DNA of 64,000 bases from contig CM073894.1 of assembly GCA_037176705.1 (NCBI GenBank), positions 30,897,501 to 30,961,500 on the forward strand, given 5' to 3'. Source of the stretch: Molossus alvarezi (Eukaryota > Chordata > Mammalia > Chiroptera > Molossidae). The translations under genes and the position numbers were made by a program. This document shows, in pieces, positions 10,795 to 21,655 of this stretch. The first letter of the stretch is position 1; each line of letters opens with the position of its first letter. The notes below the pieces were generated by a model that saw nothing but the letters and a program-made list of their open reading frames with translations, made no database searches and had not been told where the DNA came from.

Positions 10795-10945
10795 TAGTTT
10801 TGTGGCTTACTATGCTGTGTGATATGAGGAAACAAACATTTCTCAGAACCTGAGATTTCTCATCTATAAAATACAGGATGATTCCTCTTATTGCCAAATC
10901 TTGAAGTTACTGGATGGATAAATGAGATAGTATGTGTGGAAAAAA
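10795..10945 (+). mobile_element. MIR SINE, sense
   Basis: MIR core order: 'tgctgtgtgatatgaggaa', 'gagatttctcatctataaa', 'acaggatgattcctcttat', 'ggataaatgagatagtatg'. Diverged, as expected for this ancient tRNA-derived family. Confidence 0.65.
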
Positions 10946-11036
10946 AATTGGAAAATAAATTGTGATTTTATGTTAACGCTATGATAAGGAATTTATATTA
11001 AGAAGGTATAGCATCCCTTCAGATAATAATTACTAG

Positions 11037-11483
11037 TTATGAAGTACTTTCTCACTGCCCTGATTTATGCTAAGTGCCCATTTAATTTGTTCTAAGAGCA
11101 ATTTGGTTAGAGCAGCAATTTTCAAACTTTATGTGACAAGAATTTTTAAAACATGCAATATCTGACAACTTAGTCAGGGACACTGACCTTTTTCCTTTAA
11201 ATTGTCAAATAAAAAAAATGACAACAGTCAATATACAATATCTGTCCAGTGTGAATGAATCAGAATTACATCTATTTTTTTGTGTGCGATGGGCAAAAAA
11301 TGTCAAATATATTTTTGGTATGCTGCAGAATTTTAGTAATTAGTTTATGTGTGCCATGAGAAGAAAAAGATTGAAAGTCGCTGGGTTAGAGGAATATTAT
11401 TCTCATTTTACAGAGGAGGAAACTAGGGATCAGAGTTAGAAAGTCATTTCTCAAGGTCACACATCTAATCAGGAGGAAGCAAA
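11037..11483 (-). mobile_element. MIR SINE, antisense, split by a hAT miniature element
   Basis: The right part, 11384-11483, has the antisense MIR core: 'ctcattttacagaggagga' and 'tcaaggtcacacatctaat'. The left part, about 11037-11112, carries the matching outer portion ('gctaagtgcccatttaatt'). The two halves join once the element at 11113-11383 and one copy of its 8-bp duplication are removed. Confidence 0.7.
11113..11383. mobile_element. Non-autonomous hAT-Charlie-like transposon, 271 bp
   Basis: Both ends are readable: 'cagcaattttcaaacttt' at the left and the reverse complement of 'agattgaaagtcgctg' at the right, which gives 'cagcgactttcaatct'. The hAT-Charlie pattern is CAG-GG/A-TTTTCAA. 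An exact 8-bp target-site duplication, ggttagag, lies at 11105-11112 and 11384-11391. Eight bases is the hAT hallmark. There is no transposase frame inside. The subfamily could not be assigned. Confidence 0.82.
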
Positions 11484-11564
11484 TGTGCCCGTTCTCTTTC
11501 TTACATAGTGCCCTGGACATCATGGAGATCAGATTTTGCCCTTGACTTCAAGAAGTTCTTGGAG

Positions 11565-11660
11565 CCCTGGCCAGTTTGGTTCAGCGGTTGAGTGTCGGCC
11601 TGCAGACCAGAGAGTCCCAGATTCAGTTCTCGCTGGGGGCACATACCACACACACAAAAA
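11565..11660 (+). mobile_element. Head-only VES-type SINE
   Basis: Only the tRNA-like head is present, from 'ccctggccagtttggttca' through 'gattcagttctcgctgggg' to 'gcacatacc', then a short (AC)n/A tail. Perfect 12-bp target-site duplication aagttcttggag at 11553-11564 and 11661-11672. It ends within two bases of the end point used by the head-only copy at 2121-2221. Confidence 0.92.
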
Positions 11661-11672
11661 AAGTTCTTGGAG

Positions 11673-12900
11673 ATCTAGTATTATAGGCCTAAAAAATATC
11701 TGTACATAACATTGGTAGCTATTTATATTAGATGACATGACTCTATTAAGAACGACTTAACTTTTCATTGACCAGAACTATTTGTCAGGCTCCATGTGGC
11801 CAATGCAAACACTATGGCCCACATTTCACTCAACAATTCAGCCAAGAAGATAATATCACACTTACACATGAGGAGACGGAGATTCAAACTGGTTAAAAAA
11901 TTGCCTAAAGAGGTGATAGAAATTAAATTTAGGTCTGTTTATCTTTTAATCTCAATTTTTCTTCTTTTTAACATACACCACCTTCTACACATTGGAGAAA
12001 CATTTCAAATGAGTTATTAAAATGAAAGCTAAAAATTTTAAGTACACTGAACTAAAAGACAAAAGCATTGATTGAACAAATATTGTGAGTGTAAAACCTT
12101 GGAAAGCTAAACATTACTTAGTGCTTTCTTAGCAATTCACAACAGGCCCATCAGGGGCTGTCAATCAATAATGACCCAATAAAATCAAGAGAGTTAAAAA
12201 GAGTACATCCCCATTCCAAACAGCTGTTTCAAATTTTCTCACCTAAACTTAATGCTAAGATTCATTTTGTCTAATGATTAATATTCTAAAACTTCTATTT
12301 TGTCTTCTATCAATGCACGTTTTACTGGGAGCAAAGGGACCCCTTAATAAAATGAATGAGGTAGTAACCTTTATACTGCAGTATTTATGATTTTCCATTT
12401 TATTGGCCTTCCTAAAAATTTACTTTTCTTTATTCATGTTGCTCTTTGGGTATGAGTTGCCAAAACAATACATTTTACGTAAAATATTAATCAAATGAAC
12501 TGAAAGGATATTGATTAATTCATTTGCACACATTTTTTCCCCCGAAAGCAGAATATAGCTGAAGGGTGAATCAAAATAGAAAAGATGTTTTCCAAAGGAA
12601 AAAAATACAAAAGGTAAGAAAGAAAGAAAAAACTCATCTGTGTTGAACTCGATTTTCATGGCTTGGATGATGCCCATTGCAATCCAAATGTAACACCACT
12701 AGCCAGTGTGCCTGCTATGACATTTTGTGCAGACAGAACCTATGCAGCTTGCTTTGTGGAACCAGAGTGGGGCCATCACAAATATAACATCTGAAAAAGG
12801 AGAAAAAAACCTCCATCTAAGGGAAATATTGGGACAGGAGGTGGCAAGGAACTGAAGGACTTCATTTTCTAGTTCATGCATTTTTGTTCCATTTTTACCT
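11673..12900. other. Unassigned AT-rich sequence
   Basis: I see no repeat or gene that I can name. Small frames lack any domain. Confidence 0.35.
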
Positions 12901-12949
12901 TCTATTCTTAAAAAGGGTAAGAAATAATACTACTCTCCATTAAATGCCT

Positions 12950-13075
12950 GCAGGGAACACTGTAAATGGGGCATTATTATTTCATTGTGCTAATTTTACT
13001 GAAGAAAGTTTAAAGTTCAGAAAAGTTAAGGAATCTTACCAAGGCCACACAGATAATAATATTAATTCTGAGACT
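12950..13075 (-). mobile_element. MIR SINE, antisense
   Basis: Antisense MIR core: 'ttactgaagaaagtttaaa', 'gttcagaaaagttaaggaa', 'ccaaggccacacagataat'. Confidence 0.65.
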
Positions 13076-13181
13076 TCACATTCCATCTGGCATTGATTTT
13101 TCTACTAAACATGTCAGAAGGCATTCAGACATTGTAAACTAAATTAACAACTGCTCTTAGAATGCTCTAACTACGTACATG

Positions 13182-13225
13182 GTAATAGGAAATGTGTTGT
13201 TTTGTGTGTGTGTGTTTCCTATTAC
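13182..13225. repeat. Stem-loop with GT-rich loop
   Basis: An 11-bp perfect inverted repeat, gtaataggaaa at 13182-13192 and tttcctattac at 13215-13225, encloses 22 bases of GT-rich sequence. Imperfect pairing can extend outward (acat at 13177-13180 against gtgt at 13227-13230). Confidence 0.7.
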
Positions 13226-13641
13226 TTGTGTACATGTTAGTAGGAGCAGCGGCATCCTGTGTTTCGTCCATGGAATCACAGTTACACAGAAGTAGGGAAT
13301 CACGTGCTCCACTTCACACAGAATTGTTTGCAGGCCTTTGTGGACATGAAAGTGGGCCCTGAGAAAGAATAGTAAATTCTCTACGAATTGCTTATACTTG
13401 ATCGAGTTTCCTACAATTTGAATATGCATATCAATAAAATAACTCAAAAGATCAAATTTTTATTACAAACCTATTTACACAGAGATAAGTGTGTCTTGGT
13501 TAAAAGAAACTTAGTGAAATAACAAATTTCTGAAACAATTTCTCATATAGTGGTAAAACAGAACTCTTTTTTCATCAGTTCAGACTGAGGCACTGTGATG
13601 ATAGATATCACAGTCCAGGGTTTCTCTGTATATCAGTTCTT

Positions 13642-13895
13642 GTTTTATTTTTTCCTTTATTGATTTTATTTTATTTTTAAGAATAGATATTTTTTATTGA
13701 TTTTAGAGAGAGAGGAAGGGAGAAGGAGAGAGAGATAGAAACATCCATGACAGAGAACATTGATTGGCCACCACCTGCATGCCCCCCACTGGGGATCTGG
13801 CCCACAATCTGGGCATGTGCAGTGAACGGGAATCGAACCAGCAACCTATTGGTGCATGGGTCAACACTCAACCACTGAGCCACACCGGTAGGACT
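13642..13895 (-). mobile_element. VES-type SINE (TGTGGCTCAGTGGTTGAG subtype), antisense
   Basis: The minus strand reads 'tgtggctcagtggttgagt', 'ttgctggttcgattcccgt', '(c)ccagtggggggcatgcag' and 'ccaatcaatgttctctgtc', then the (TC)n part and an A-rich end. Target-site duplication: gtatatcagttctt at 13628-13641 and gtatttcagttctt at 13896-13909, 13 of 14 matching. Confidence 0.9.
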
Positions 13896-13909
13896 GTATT
13901 TCAGTTCTT

Positions 13910-15220
13910 AAAGTTTCCCTAATACTCACCATCAACACCATCTTCTAATGTAACCAAAAATATAAAAAGCATGATTTTGTTGCAATTAAATCACGACTTT
14001 TATTTTGATCTTCCATTATTCCTATAAACGTACACAGGCATCTTGTCCTTTTTTCTCTAGTTGAAAACAAAAGTAGGTCTATTTTCTTGTTTTGTGCTCT
14101 ATGTTTTGTTTACAAGACTGTTGTCTAAAATCATTCTTATGTTCCCTTGAAATAAAACTACCATTAAACTTGATCTAGGGAAGAGTGGGGGTGGTGAGAG
14201 TGGAGTGGATGACTGGCTTTATCTCTCCCCTCCTGTTCACTTTCATTCTGACATCTAGCTGGGTTTAGACACCTGGGGTCTAAGCAGGTACCAGGAGCAG
14301 AGATAAAGGGATAAACCAGGAGAGATTCTTATTTGGCTAATGATGGATACTGTTGTAGGCTAGCTTCATTATCTCAGGACCTAGAGGATCTGAGAGTGAA
14401 CCCTGTTTTCTAATGGGCATGTCTGTGGATTCTTCAGAGTACCCCCGCTTCCCTGGGGGCATCTCTGCTCAGGACGCTCTTCAAGTTCATTTCACACAGA
14501 CTCTAGCTCCTGAGCTCCCATGAAATTCTTTGGCAGAACTTAAAATGACTCCAGCCCGGCAGTTGCTCTCTATGGCACACATTTAGTTCACCAGAAATAT
14601 AAATACATTTCTTGCCCCAATAAACTCTGGGATCCAAGCAAATTCTAAAGTAGTTATCTCTCTCCTGTTGCCAAAGGTTGCTTTTGCTCTTTTAAGTATA
14701 ATCCAACAACAAGGAAAACATTCTGTTGTTTCTGGGGGTCCCAGAAAACTCCCTCTTTGGCTTATAATAAGAAAAAATTCAACTGCCCTTTTGGGAAGGA
14801 GTATATAGAAACTCACAGAATGGCAAAAGCTGTCTGGAGAAATCTCTTCTTATTCATTTTTTTTTTTAAGTTCTATTCCAACAGGGAATCAAATCCTGTT
14901 TGTTTTCTCTTTTGCAAATTCTTCCTGTGGCAATTCCCTCATCTTCTCTTTTGTCTTGATATTAGTATATATTTTTCAGACACCATCCTTGAAACTCAGA
15001 TTGTGATAGTTCGAGTTTTACAGTTTGATACCTAATAAACCATACTTGTTAGTGATCAACACAATTTGTAAAGTGTTTATAAAATGTTTAGTTCACTCGA
15101 ATCTTTCCAATAAATTCAAGTCAGGCAGTCTCTCATTGGCTCTAATAGGTAAACCTTACAGTTGGAAGACACCAGTCATCTTATCAGAACTCTATTTCCT
15201 AGAATATTATTACTGTTCAT
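13910..15220. other. Unassigned stretch
   Basis: About 1.3 kb with no named repeat. Frames at 14583-14816 and 14757-15035 are short and lack family motifs. Confidence 0.35.
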
Positions 15221-15227
15221 TTCTAAA

Positions 15228-15357
15228 TCTATTTTTATTATTGTTCTGAATGTTCTTTGAGGACAAAGACTATACATTTTTTAAATTTCTGTATCGCATG
15301 GCTCAGTACTGTAGCTATCATGTAGTTCCCGTAACAAATATTTGTTGAACAAATGAA
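15228..15357 (+). mobile_element. LINE-2 3' end
   Basis: Ends as L2 does: 'tttgaggacaaagactata', 'tcagtactgtagctatcat' and 'acaaatatttgttgaacaa'. Confidence 0.65.
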
Positions 15358-15359
15358 AA

Positions 15360-17369
15360 AGCTCACCAGTTCAAAGACAAGAATATTCATTTCTTAGTTT
15401 TGAGCCAAGTTAAAATACTCTGACATAGCTTAACAGTGTACCAGCATATAGTGATCAGGAGTAAGATTACTGACTTCTAAACCTAAGTCCGCCATTGAGT
15501 GTAGCACAGCACTAACGTTGAAAATTCCTGATGTCTTTTTTATTCTCAGTAAATTATCTTTACATTGTAGTTCTTCCACCGCCAAATCTCTTCACACAAC
15601 TGGCCCTTTTTACTTCATAGATGGGACGACACAAGAACACAGGAAAATCTGTCAGATTCTTTTTAAGTTCCTTTGCAGACAGCTGTTAATTTATAACACA
15701 GGGAATAGGACCAATGTAAAATCATTTTTGGCTTGTAAGAACTAGACTAAAGATGGGGGAAAAAAGATTTATTTTATAATTATAAAATTTTAGTTTTACA
15801 TTAGAAAATGGGAAATAGAATATCAATTACAAATCATAGAGACAAGGGGAATAAGTAAGAATGTAAGAGAATATTTCCAGAGACTAAAGAAGGAGACAGA
15901 AGTTTGACCAGATGGTAGAAGAGGAAATATTGGAAAGGGTATGAGCAGAAATAAAAGGAGGCTAAATTTCTGAGAAGGTGTGTGACCCCTCTCCCTTCTT
16001 GGTCAAGTTCCAGAGATACATGCTCGGAACTCCAGGTGGTTTGGAAGGTACCAGAGAAGCAGGACTATAACTGGCTTCCCATAATAAATCCTAGGAAACT
16101 CTATGCCACATAGAGATCTCTGAGTCTTAGACCCTTGAGGGCAGCTTAGGGGGATTCCATGTACTGCAATGTGAGGGGACGAAGGCACGGTCTCTGAGCC
16201 TTTAGAGAGTCAGAGAGGATACCCTAAGTGGGATTCGATTCCTACAGCAGTCCTCATAGCTCAGTCACTGAGTACTCGGAGGGACCAGAGTATGGGTGGT
16301 GCTAACTAACCACTAAGAGATCAGAGGAACCTGTGTTCACTCAGCAACTGCAGTGGAGACAGAAGCTTATACTCAAAAACTACAGAACAACCAGCACGTC
16401 AGTGGGGATCCAGCAAGGCACCCATTCGTAATGCCCGTGATACCTCAGTCATTCTAGAACTTAGATCACTCTGAGTAGAAAGGGGGGAACAATAGGTAGG
16501 GAAGATGGAGGTCCTCAGCTGAGTGGGCACTATGTAGTTATCAATCACAAATGACTCAGTTCCAGGACTACAATTTTTGTTACTACTAGATCTAAAGAAC
16601 TAAGCTAACTGCCATATAGAAAAAATAAACTTAGATGTTTTACACTTGAATTTTGCAGAATAGATAATAATATAAAATGTTCATGCCCATTGCACAGGCT
16701 ATGACAATTTTTGAAAACTGTAAACTTCAGTATTTACATAAATAGATGAGAACATAAGTACATGGTCATACATGCCTACATAATTGTTAATAACTTTGCC
16801 TTATCACTGCTGACAGTGTCCTAGTTACGGACATCTTATGACAACAATTGAACTCCTAGTATTGCTTCTAGCTGCAACGATGCAGATAGGCCCTTACCAC
16901 AATATCTAGTGTTTTCTAAGCACTTGATAAATTAGTATTGTTTTTGAAGCATTCTAAGCTAAAAAGTATTTTTTAAATGTGTAGAATTTCCTCAATTATG
17001 GCAACATTTTGATTCTTTAGTTGAACTTTGAGCAGCACAGTTTCCTTCCTGCAAGTAGTTCTGAACCAGTTAGTGGTCCATTTCTGCACTAACATTAGAA
17101 AATGTTAGGTAACTAATATAAGACCCAGAAAATCCCAATGTTAGAGTTTGAAAACAGTTTTCTATAGCTGAATCATGATAGAAGAAACAAAGTTATTGCT
17201 TAAATATCTATATGAAGAAACGTGATAATTTATATATACTTTAAACTCAAAATATATTTGGGTGTCATGCTAAAGAAGTATCTTGGAGACATTGTGAGGA
17301 CTAAAAGGAAAACATTTCTACACCTCCTTGACAAGCTTGCACATCCAGGTCTCCTTACTAACATTAGAC
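15360..17369. other. Unassigned stretch
   Basis: About 2 kb. 15860-16520 is slightly GC-richer and compositionally unlike its surroundings, and could be an old LTR, but I see no clear ends or polyadenylation layout. No gene is supported. Confidence 0.3.
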
Positions 17370-17683
17370 TGTTGTAGAGGAGCAGAATGCTGCTGCCCCA
17401 AAACATGTCTCTTTGGCATGAGCATTATTTTAGGCTTATTATTATTATTATTGGTTTTTGCATTTAAAAAATTTTTTTCAATTACAGTTTACATTCAATA
17501 TTATCCTGTATTAGTTTCAGGTGTACGGTGTAGTGGTTAGACAATCATGTACTTTACAAAGTGGTACCCTAATATTTCAAGTACCTACCTGTCCTCATAC
17601 ATAGTTATTACAATGTTACTGACTATATTTATTATGCTATAGTTTACATCCCTGTGACTATTCTGTAACTACCAATTTGTATT

Positions 17684-17927
17684 ATTATTATTTTTTAATC
17701 CTCATCCAAGGATATTTTTCCATTTATCTTCAGATAAAGAGGGAGGGAGGGAGATAGAGAGAGACATCAATGTGAGAGAAACACATCAATTGATTGCCTC
17801 CCACATGACCTTTACCAGGTCTGGGACTGAACCGTAACAAAGGTACCTACCCTTGACTGGAATCAAATCCACGGCTCTTTGGACTGCAGGCTGATGCTCT
17901 AAATGCTGAGCCAAACTGGCCAGGGCT
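17684..17927 (-). mobile_element. VES-type SINE, antisense, inside the L1
   Basis: The minus strand reads 'ccctggccagtttggctca', the body, the (TC)n part and the 'ccttggatgaggatt' tail of the first subtype. Exact 11-bp duplication caatttgtatt at 17673-17683 and 17928-17938. One copy, together with the flanks, restores the L1 3' UTR. Confidence 0.92.
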
Positions 17928-17980
17928 CAATTTGTATTTCTTAATTCCTTCACTCAAACCCCTAAACCCCTTCCATCTGG

Positions 17981-18292
17981 TTATGTAATCATCTGTCTGT
18001 TCTCTGTATCTATGAGTCTGGATTTTTTGTTTGTTTGTTTATTTTGCTCCTTAGATTCCATATATAGTGAAAATATAAGGTATTTGTCTTTCTCTGACTG
18101 ACTTATTTCACTTAGCATAATACCCTCTAGGTTCATCCATGCTGTCACGAAACATAAAATTTCATTCTTTTTTATGACCAAGTAGTATTCCATTGTGTTT
18201 ATGTAACACCACATTTTTATCCACTCATCTATTGATGGGCACCTGGGTTGCTTCCATATCTTGGTTATTGTAAATAATGCTGCAGTGAGCAT
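17981..18292 (-). pseudogene. LINE-1 ORF2 C-terminal fragment (dead)
   Basis: A 103-residue frame that retains recognisable L1 ORF2p C-terminal text: TITKIWKQPRCPSIDEWIK, then MEYYLVIKKNEI and SEISQSEKDKY. ORF2p is the endonuclease and reverse transcriptase of L1; this piece lies beyond the RT domain and has no catalytic residues. The frame is open by chance over a decayed copy and lacks the rest of the protein, so it is not a gene. Confidence 0.75.
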
Positions 18293-18545
18293 GAAGTTGC
18301 ATATATTCTTTCAAATTAGTGTTTTGGACTTCTTTGCATATATACCCAGAAGTGGAATCTCTGGGTCATAGGCAATTCCATTATACTTTTGTAGAAACTC
18401 TACACAGTTTTCTATAGTGGTTGCACCAATCTGCAGTCCCACCAACAGTGCACTAGGGTTCCCTTTTATCCACGTCTTTTCAAACACTTTTTTGTTGATT
18501 TATAATGATAACCATTCTGACAGATATAAAGCGATATCTCATTAT

Positions 18546-18750
18546 GTTTTTTTATTGATTGATTTTAGAGAGAGAGATGGAGAGGGAAGGAGAGACAGAC
18601 AGACAGAGAAAGAAAGAGACATTGATTTGTTGTTTCACTTATATATATGCATTCATTGGTTGATTCTTGTATGTGTTCTAACCAGAATTGGGCCTACAAT
18701 TTTGGTGTATCCAGACGACACTCTAACTAATTGAGCTACCTGGCCAGGGC
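18546..18750 (-). mobile_element. VES-related SINE, older subtype, antisense, inside the L1
   Basis: The minus strand carries 'ccctggccaggtagctcaa', 'ttagttagagtgtcgtctg' and 'tgaatgcatatataagtga', a separate bat SINE subtype that shares the 'acaccaaaa' motif with the copy at 6045. The L1 continues on both sides ('atatctcattatg' to 'tagttttaatttgtatttc'). Confidence 0.85.
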
Positions 18751-18853
18751 TTATTATAGTTTTAATTTGTATTTCTCTGATGCTTAGTGATGTTGAGCAA
18801 ATTTTTATATGTCTCTTTTTGTATGTTCTCTTTGCAGAAGTGTATATTCAGGT

Positions 18854-18859
18854 CTTTTC

Positions 18860-18906
<47 letters not shown>

Positions 18907-19116
18907 TTTTTTTCTTTATTGATTTGAAAGAGAGAGGAAGGAAGAGGGAGAGAGAGATGGAAACATCAATGAAAGAGAACATTGACTGGCCGCCTTCTGC
19001 ATGCCCTACACTGGGGATCTGGCCCACAAACTGGACCAGTGCCCTAACTGATAATCAAACTGGTGACCTCTTGGTACACAGGTTGATGTTCAACCACTGA
19101 GTCACACCAGCAGGGC
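18854..19116 (-). mobile_element. VES-type SINE with (TTTC)n tail, antisense, inside the L1
   Basis: The minus strand reads 'tgtgactcagtggttgaac', 'ccactggggat' counterparts and 'ccagtcaatgttctctttc', ending in a long GAAA array (TTTC on the plus strand, about 18858-18910). L1 text resumes directly after it ('tatccactttttaattgaa'). Confidence 0.88.
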
Positions 19117-20079
19117 TCTATCCACTTTTTAATTGAATTGCTTGTCTTTCTGGAATTGAGTTTTCTGAGTTCTTTATAAATTTTGGATATTAACCCCTTA
19201 ACATATATATTATTGTCGAATATCTTCTTTCATTCAGTAAGTTGTCTTTCAGTAGTCTCCCATTCAATAGATGATTTCCCTTGCTGTGAAAAAAATCAAT
19301 CCCATTTACAATAGCATCAAAAATAAAAATAAAAATAAATAGAAGTAAACTTAACCAAGGAGATAAAAGACCTATAGTCAGAAATTTATAAGGCATTGAA
19401 TAAAACAATCAAAGAAGATACCAATAAATTGAAGCTTATATAATGCTCATGGATAGGAATAATTAACATAATTAAAATGTTCATAGTACCTAAAGCAATC
19501 TATAGAATCAATGTAATTCTTATCAAAATACTATGGCATTTTTCACAGAACTAGAGCAAATATTCAAACATTTGTATGGAAACACAAATGATTCCAAATA
19601 GCAATATCAATCATGAATGAGTAGAATGAAGTTGAAAGTGTCATACTACCTGATATCTAACTATACCACAATAAAAAAAAGACATGGTACTGGAATAAAA
19701 AAAGACACGAGTCAATGGAACCAAAGAGAGAGCCCAGAAATAAACACATGCCTGTATGGTCAATTAATTTATGACAAAAGAAGCAAGAACATTCAATGGG
19801 ATGAAGACAGTTTAGGCTTATTTTCCATCTCCATGTGAATTGCCTTACTCCCTTTTGGAGTCCCAGACTCCTACCTCTTTTTCTTAGTTCAAAATGACAT
19901 AAAATCCTCAATTGCCTGGCTCTCTGTGAGTCTCATATTCTATGGAGCCCCCATACATATAAAATTAAATTTGATTTTATTCTATTAATTTGTCTCATGT
20001 CAATTTAATTCTTAGACCAGCCAGAAGAACTTAGAAAGATAGAAGGTTATTTTTCTTTCTTTCTTCCTGACACTGTTCT

Positions 20080-21120
20080 TCGCTGATGAATGACAATGAG
20101 TCCAAGTCAATGGCTCTTTCAAAAAAAAGGTAAGCCCTTATGAATCGGGAAACTATAAAAAGGAAATAATGCTCATTGAATGGTAGTCTATATCATTTTA
20201 AGGTACAATAGTAAATTTTTCTCTTCTTATAAAGCAGAAAGCTATTGGGGTATGAGACATATATTTATCTAACTGACCATCAACAGATACCTGTGCCACA
20301 ACAGTAGCCACAAGTAAACCCCAGGCCCAGTGCCCATCACCATCCACTTCACAGAACAAAAATGGCTCTATTTCTAGTCCTCAAGGGCCTCCACAGAGGA
20401 TTTTATCCTTGAAGTCCTCTTTTCTATTCTAGCCCTTGGCAATCTCATCTAGTCTCAGCTTCAATTATCACCTCTGTGGGAATGGCTCCTGCTGCTACCC
20501 AATCATTGTTCCTTTGTATTTATTTAAATTCTTGAGTTTCTTTGAAGATCACCCCCTCCAGTTATGCCACTGTCTCATCCCTGTTTTGTCCTTGTCTTCT
20601 ACAGGCCTCTGAGTCTCCTTGAGAACATTATTAGGTCAGTTTTGTCTCTATCCTGACTCATATGATCATCATATGAGTCTTTATTACCCAGTGTTACATC
20701 CTTTAATAAAACTCACTACTTAGTTAATTCAGTCTTTAAAACAAACCCACCATTTGGATTATTGAAAGCAGGATCAATGTCTAAATTTCCTTTGTAGTCT
20801 CCAAAAGACATTTTACAAGACTTAAGTTTAGAATGAAATACTTCCATTATCCCCAAACCATACATATCTTTTCTTTATTTTTACCTTTCTATGCATATTT
20901 CAATGATCCTTTTTCTCTTTCCTTGCCCTTGGCATCTTTCAAACTGATTTCTCAAATTTTCTACTGTAAATTTATCAATCAAGCCTCTGCTTCAATGAAA
21001 GTTCTAATTCTTGGCACTTATTCAATTCTGTATCCTTCAGTTCATTTTTTTTTTTTTTTTGTCTATTTTATAAGAATTGTGCTCATAGCAGTAGCATAAT
21101 CTTTGAGTGTTCTATAACTA
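20080..21120. other. Unassigned stretch with a near-perfect palindrome
   Basis: No repeat or gene named. It contains the 25-base palindrome at 20655-20679. Confidence 0.35.
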
Positions 21121-21126
21121 TTTTCT

Positions 21127-21335
21127 CTTTTTTTTCTTTATTTTAGAGAGACAGGAAGTGAGAGGGAGAGAGAGATAGAAACATCAGTGAGAGAGAAAAT
21201 CAATGGGCTGCCTCCTGCATTCCCCCCACTGGGGATCAGGCCCACAACCTGGGCATGTGTCCTGACCAGCAATCAAACCAGCGACCTCTTGGTGCATAGG
21301 TTGATGCTCAATCACTGAGCCACTCAGGCTGGACT
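21127..21335 (-). mobile_element. VES-type SINE (TGTGGCTCAGTGGTTGAG subtype), antisense
   Basis: Antisense head 'gctcaatcactgagccact', 'ggtgcatagg', 'ccactggggatcaggccca', then the purine-rich tract (GA)n and a short T-rich end. No clear target-site duplication. Confidence 0.88.
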
Positions 21336-21439
21336 TGTCTGTTTATTTTCATTTTCAATATTAACTGTCTGTTAATATTCATCTGCAGGAAGATTCATCC
21401 TTGCTACACCATTGATATCAGAAAAAAAAAGTGACACTT

Positions 21440-21655
21440 GATTAAGCCTGCTCTGCCCAACACTGCATTGTGCACATTTATTACACTGTTACGTATTCAT
21501 GAAAACCTTCCCAGATTGACCTCATTATCCCCATTTTAAAGAACTAGAAATGGAGCAGTTAAGTGTTTTTCCCATAAATCCAGAATTGGTAAATGGTAGA
21601 ATTAGAATTGGAGATGAACAAGTCTGTCCCCAAATATAAAATAATTAATCTGGTG
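21440..21655 (-). mobile_element. MIR SINE, antisense
   Basis: Blocks 'gcacatttattacactgtt', 'ttatccccattttaaagaa', 'agaaatggagcagttaagt' and 'aatggtagaattagaattg' follow the antisense MIR order. Confidence 0.65.

Larger units (their letters stand above)
17442..19810 (-). mobile_element. LINE-1, antisense, inverted 5' part, with three SINEs inside
   Basis: 17442-19287 is antisense L1 ORF2 C-terminus and 3' UTR; 19288-19810 is sense ORF2 from a more upstream region ('cccatttacaatagcatca', 'gagagcccagaaataaaca'). The upstream part has been flipped relative to the 3' part, as twin priming predicts, with some sequence missing between. Target-site duplication tttaggcttatt at 17430-17441 and 19811-19822 flanks the whole unit. 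SINEs at 17684, 18546 and 18854 inserted later. Confidence 0.85.
17370..20072 (+). mobile_element. ERV-type LTR remnant interrupted by an L1
   Basis: Left part 17370-17441 ('gctgccccaaaacatgtct', 'ctttggcatgagcattatt') and right part 19811-20072 ('gcctggctctctgtgagtc', 'tctattaatttgtctcatg', 'agaccagccagaagaactt') join across the L1 insertion into one LTR-like unit. The opening resembles the LTR at 53028 ('ccccaaaatatgtcacttt', 'ggcatattggtcatctt'). No gag, pol or env is seen. The outer ends are approximate, with no clear duplication. Confidence 0.5.

Noticed and set aside
15860..16520. Possible LTR or unannotated exon, from a local base-composition change
   Set aside because: No TG...CA ends, polyadenylation layout, duplication or coding frame.
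18417..18734. 105-residue plus-strand frame with RERDGEGRRDRQTEKERD
   Set aside because: The charged run is the purine-rich tract of an antisense SINE.
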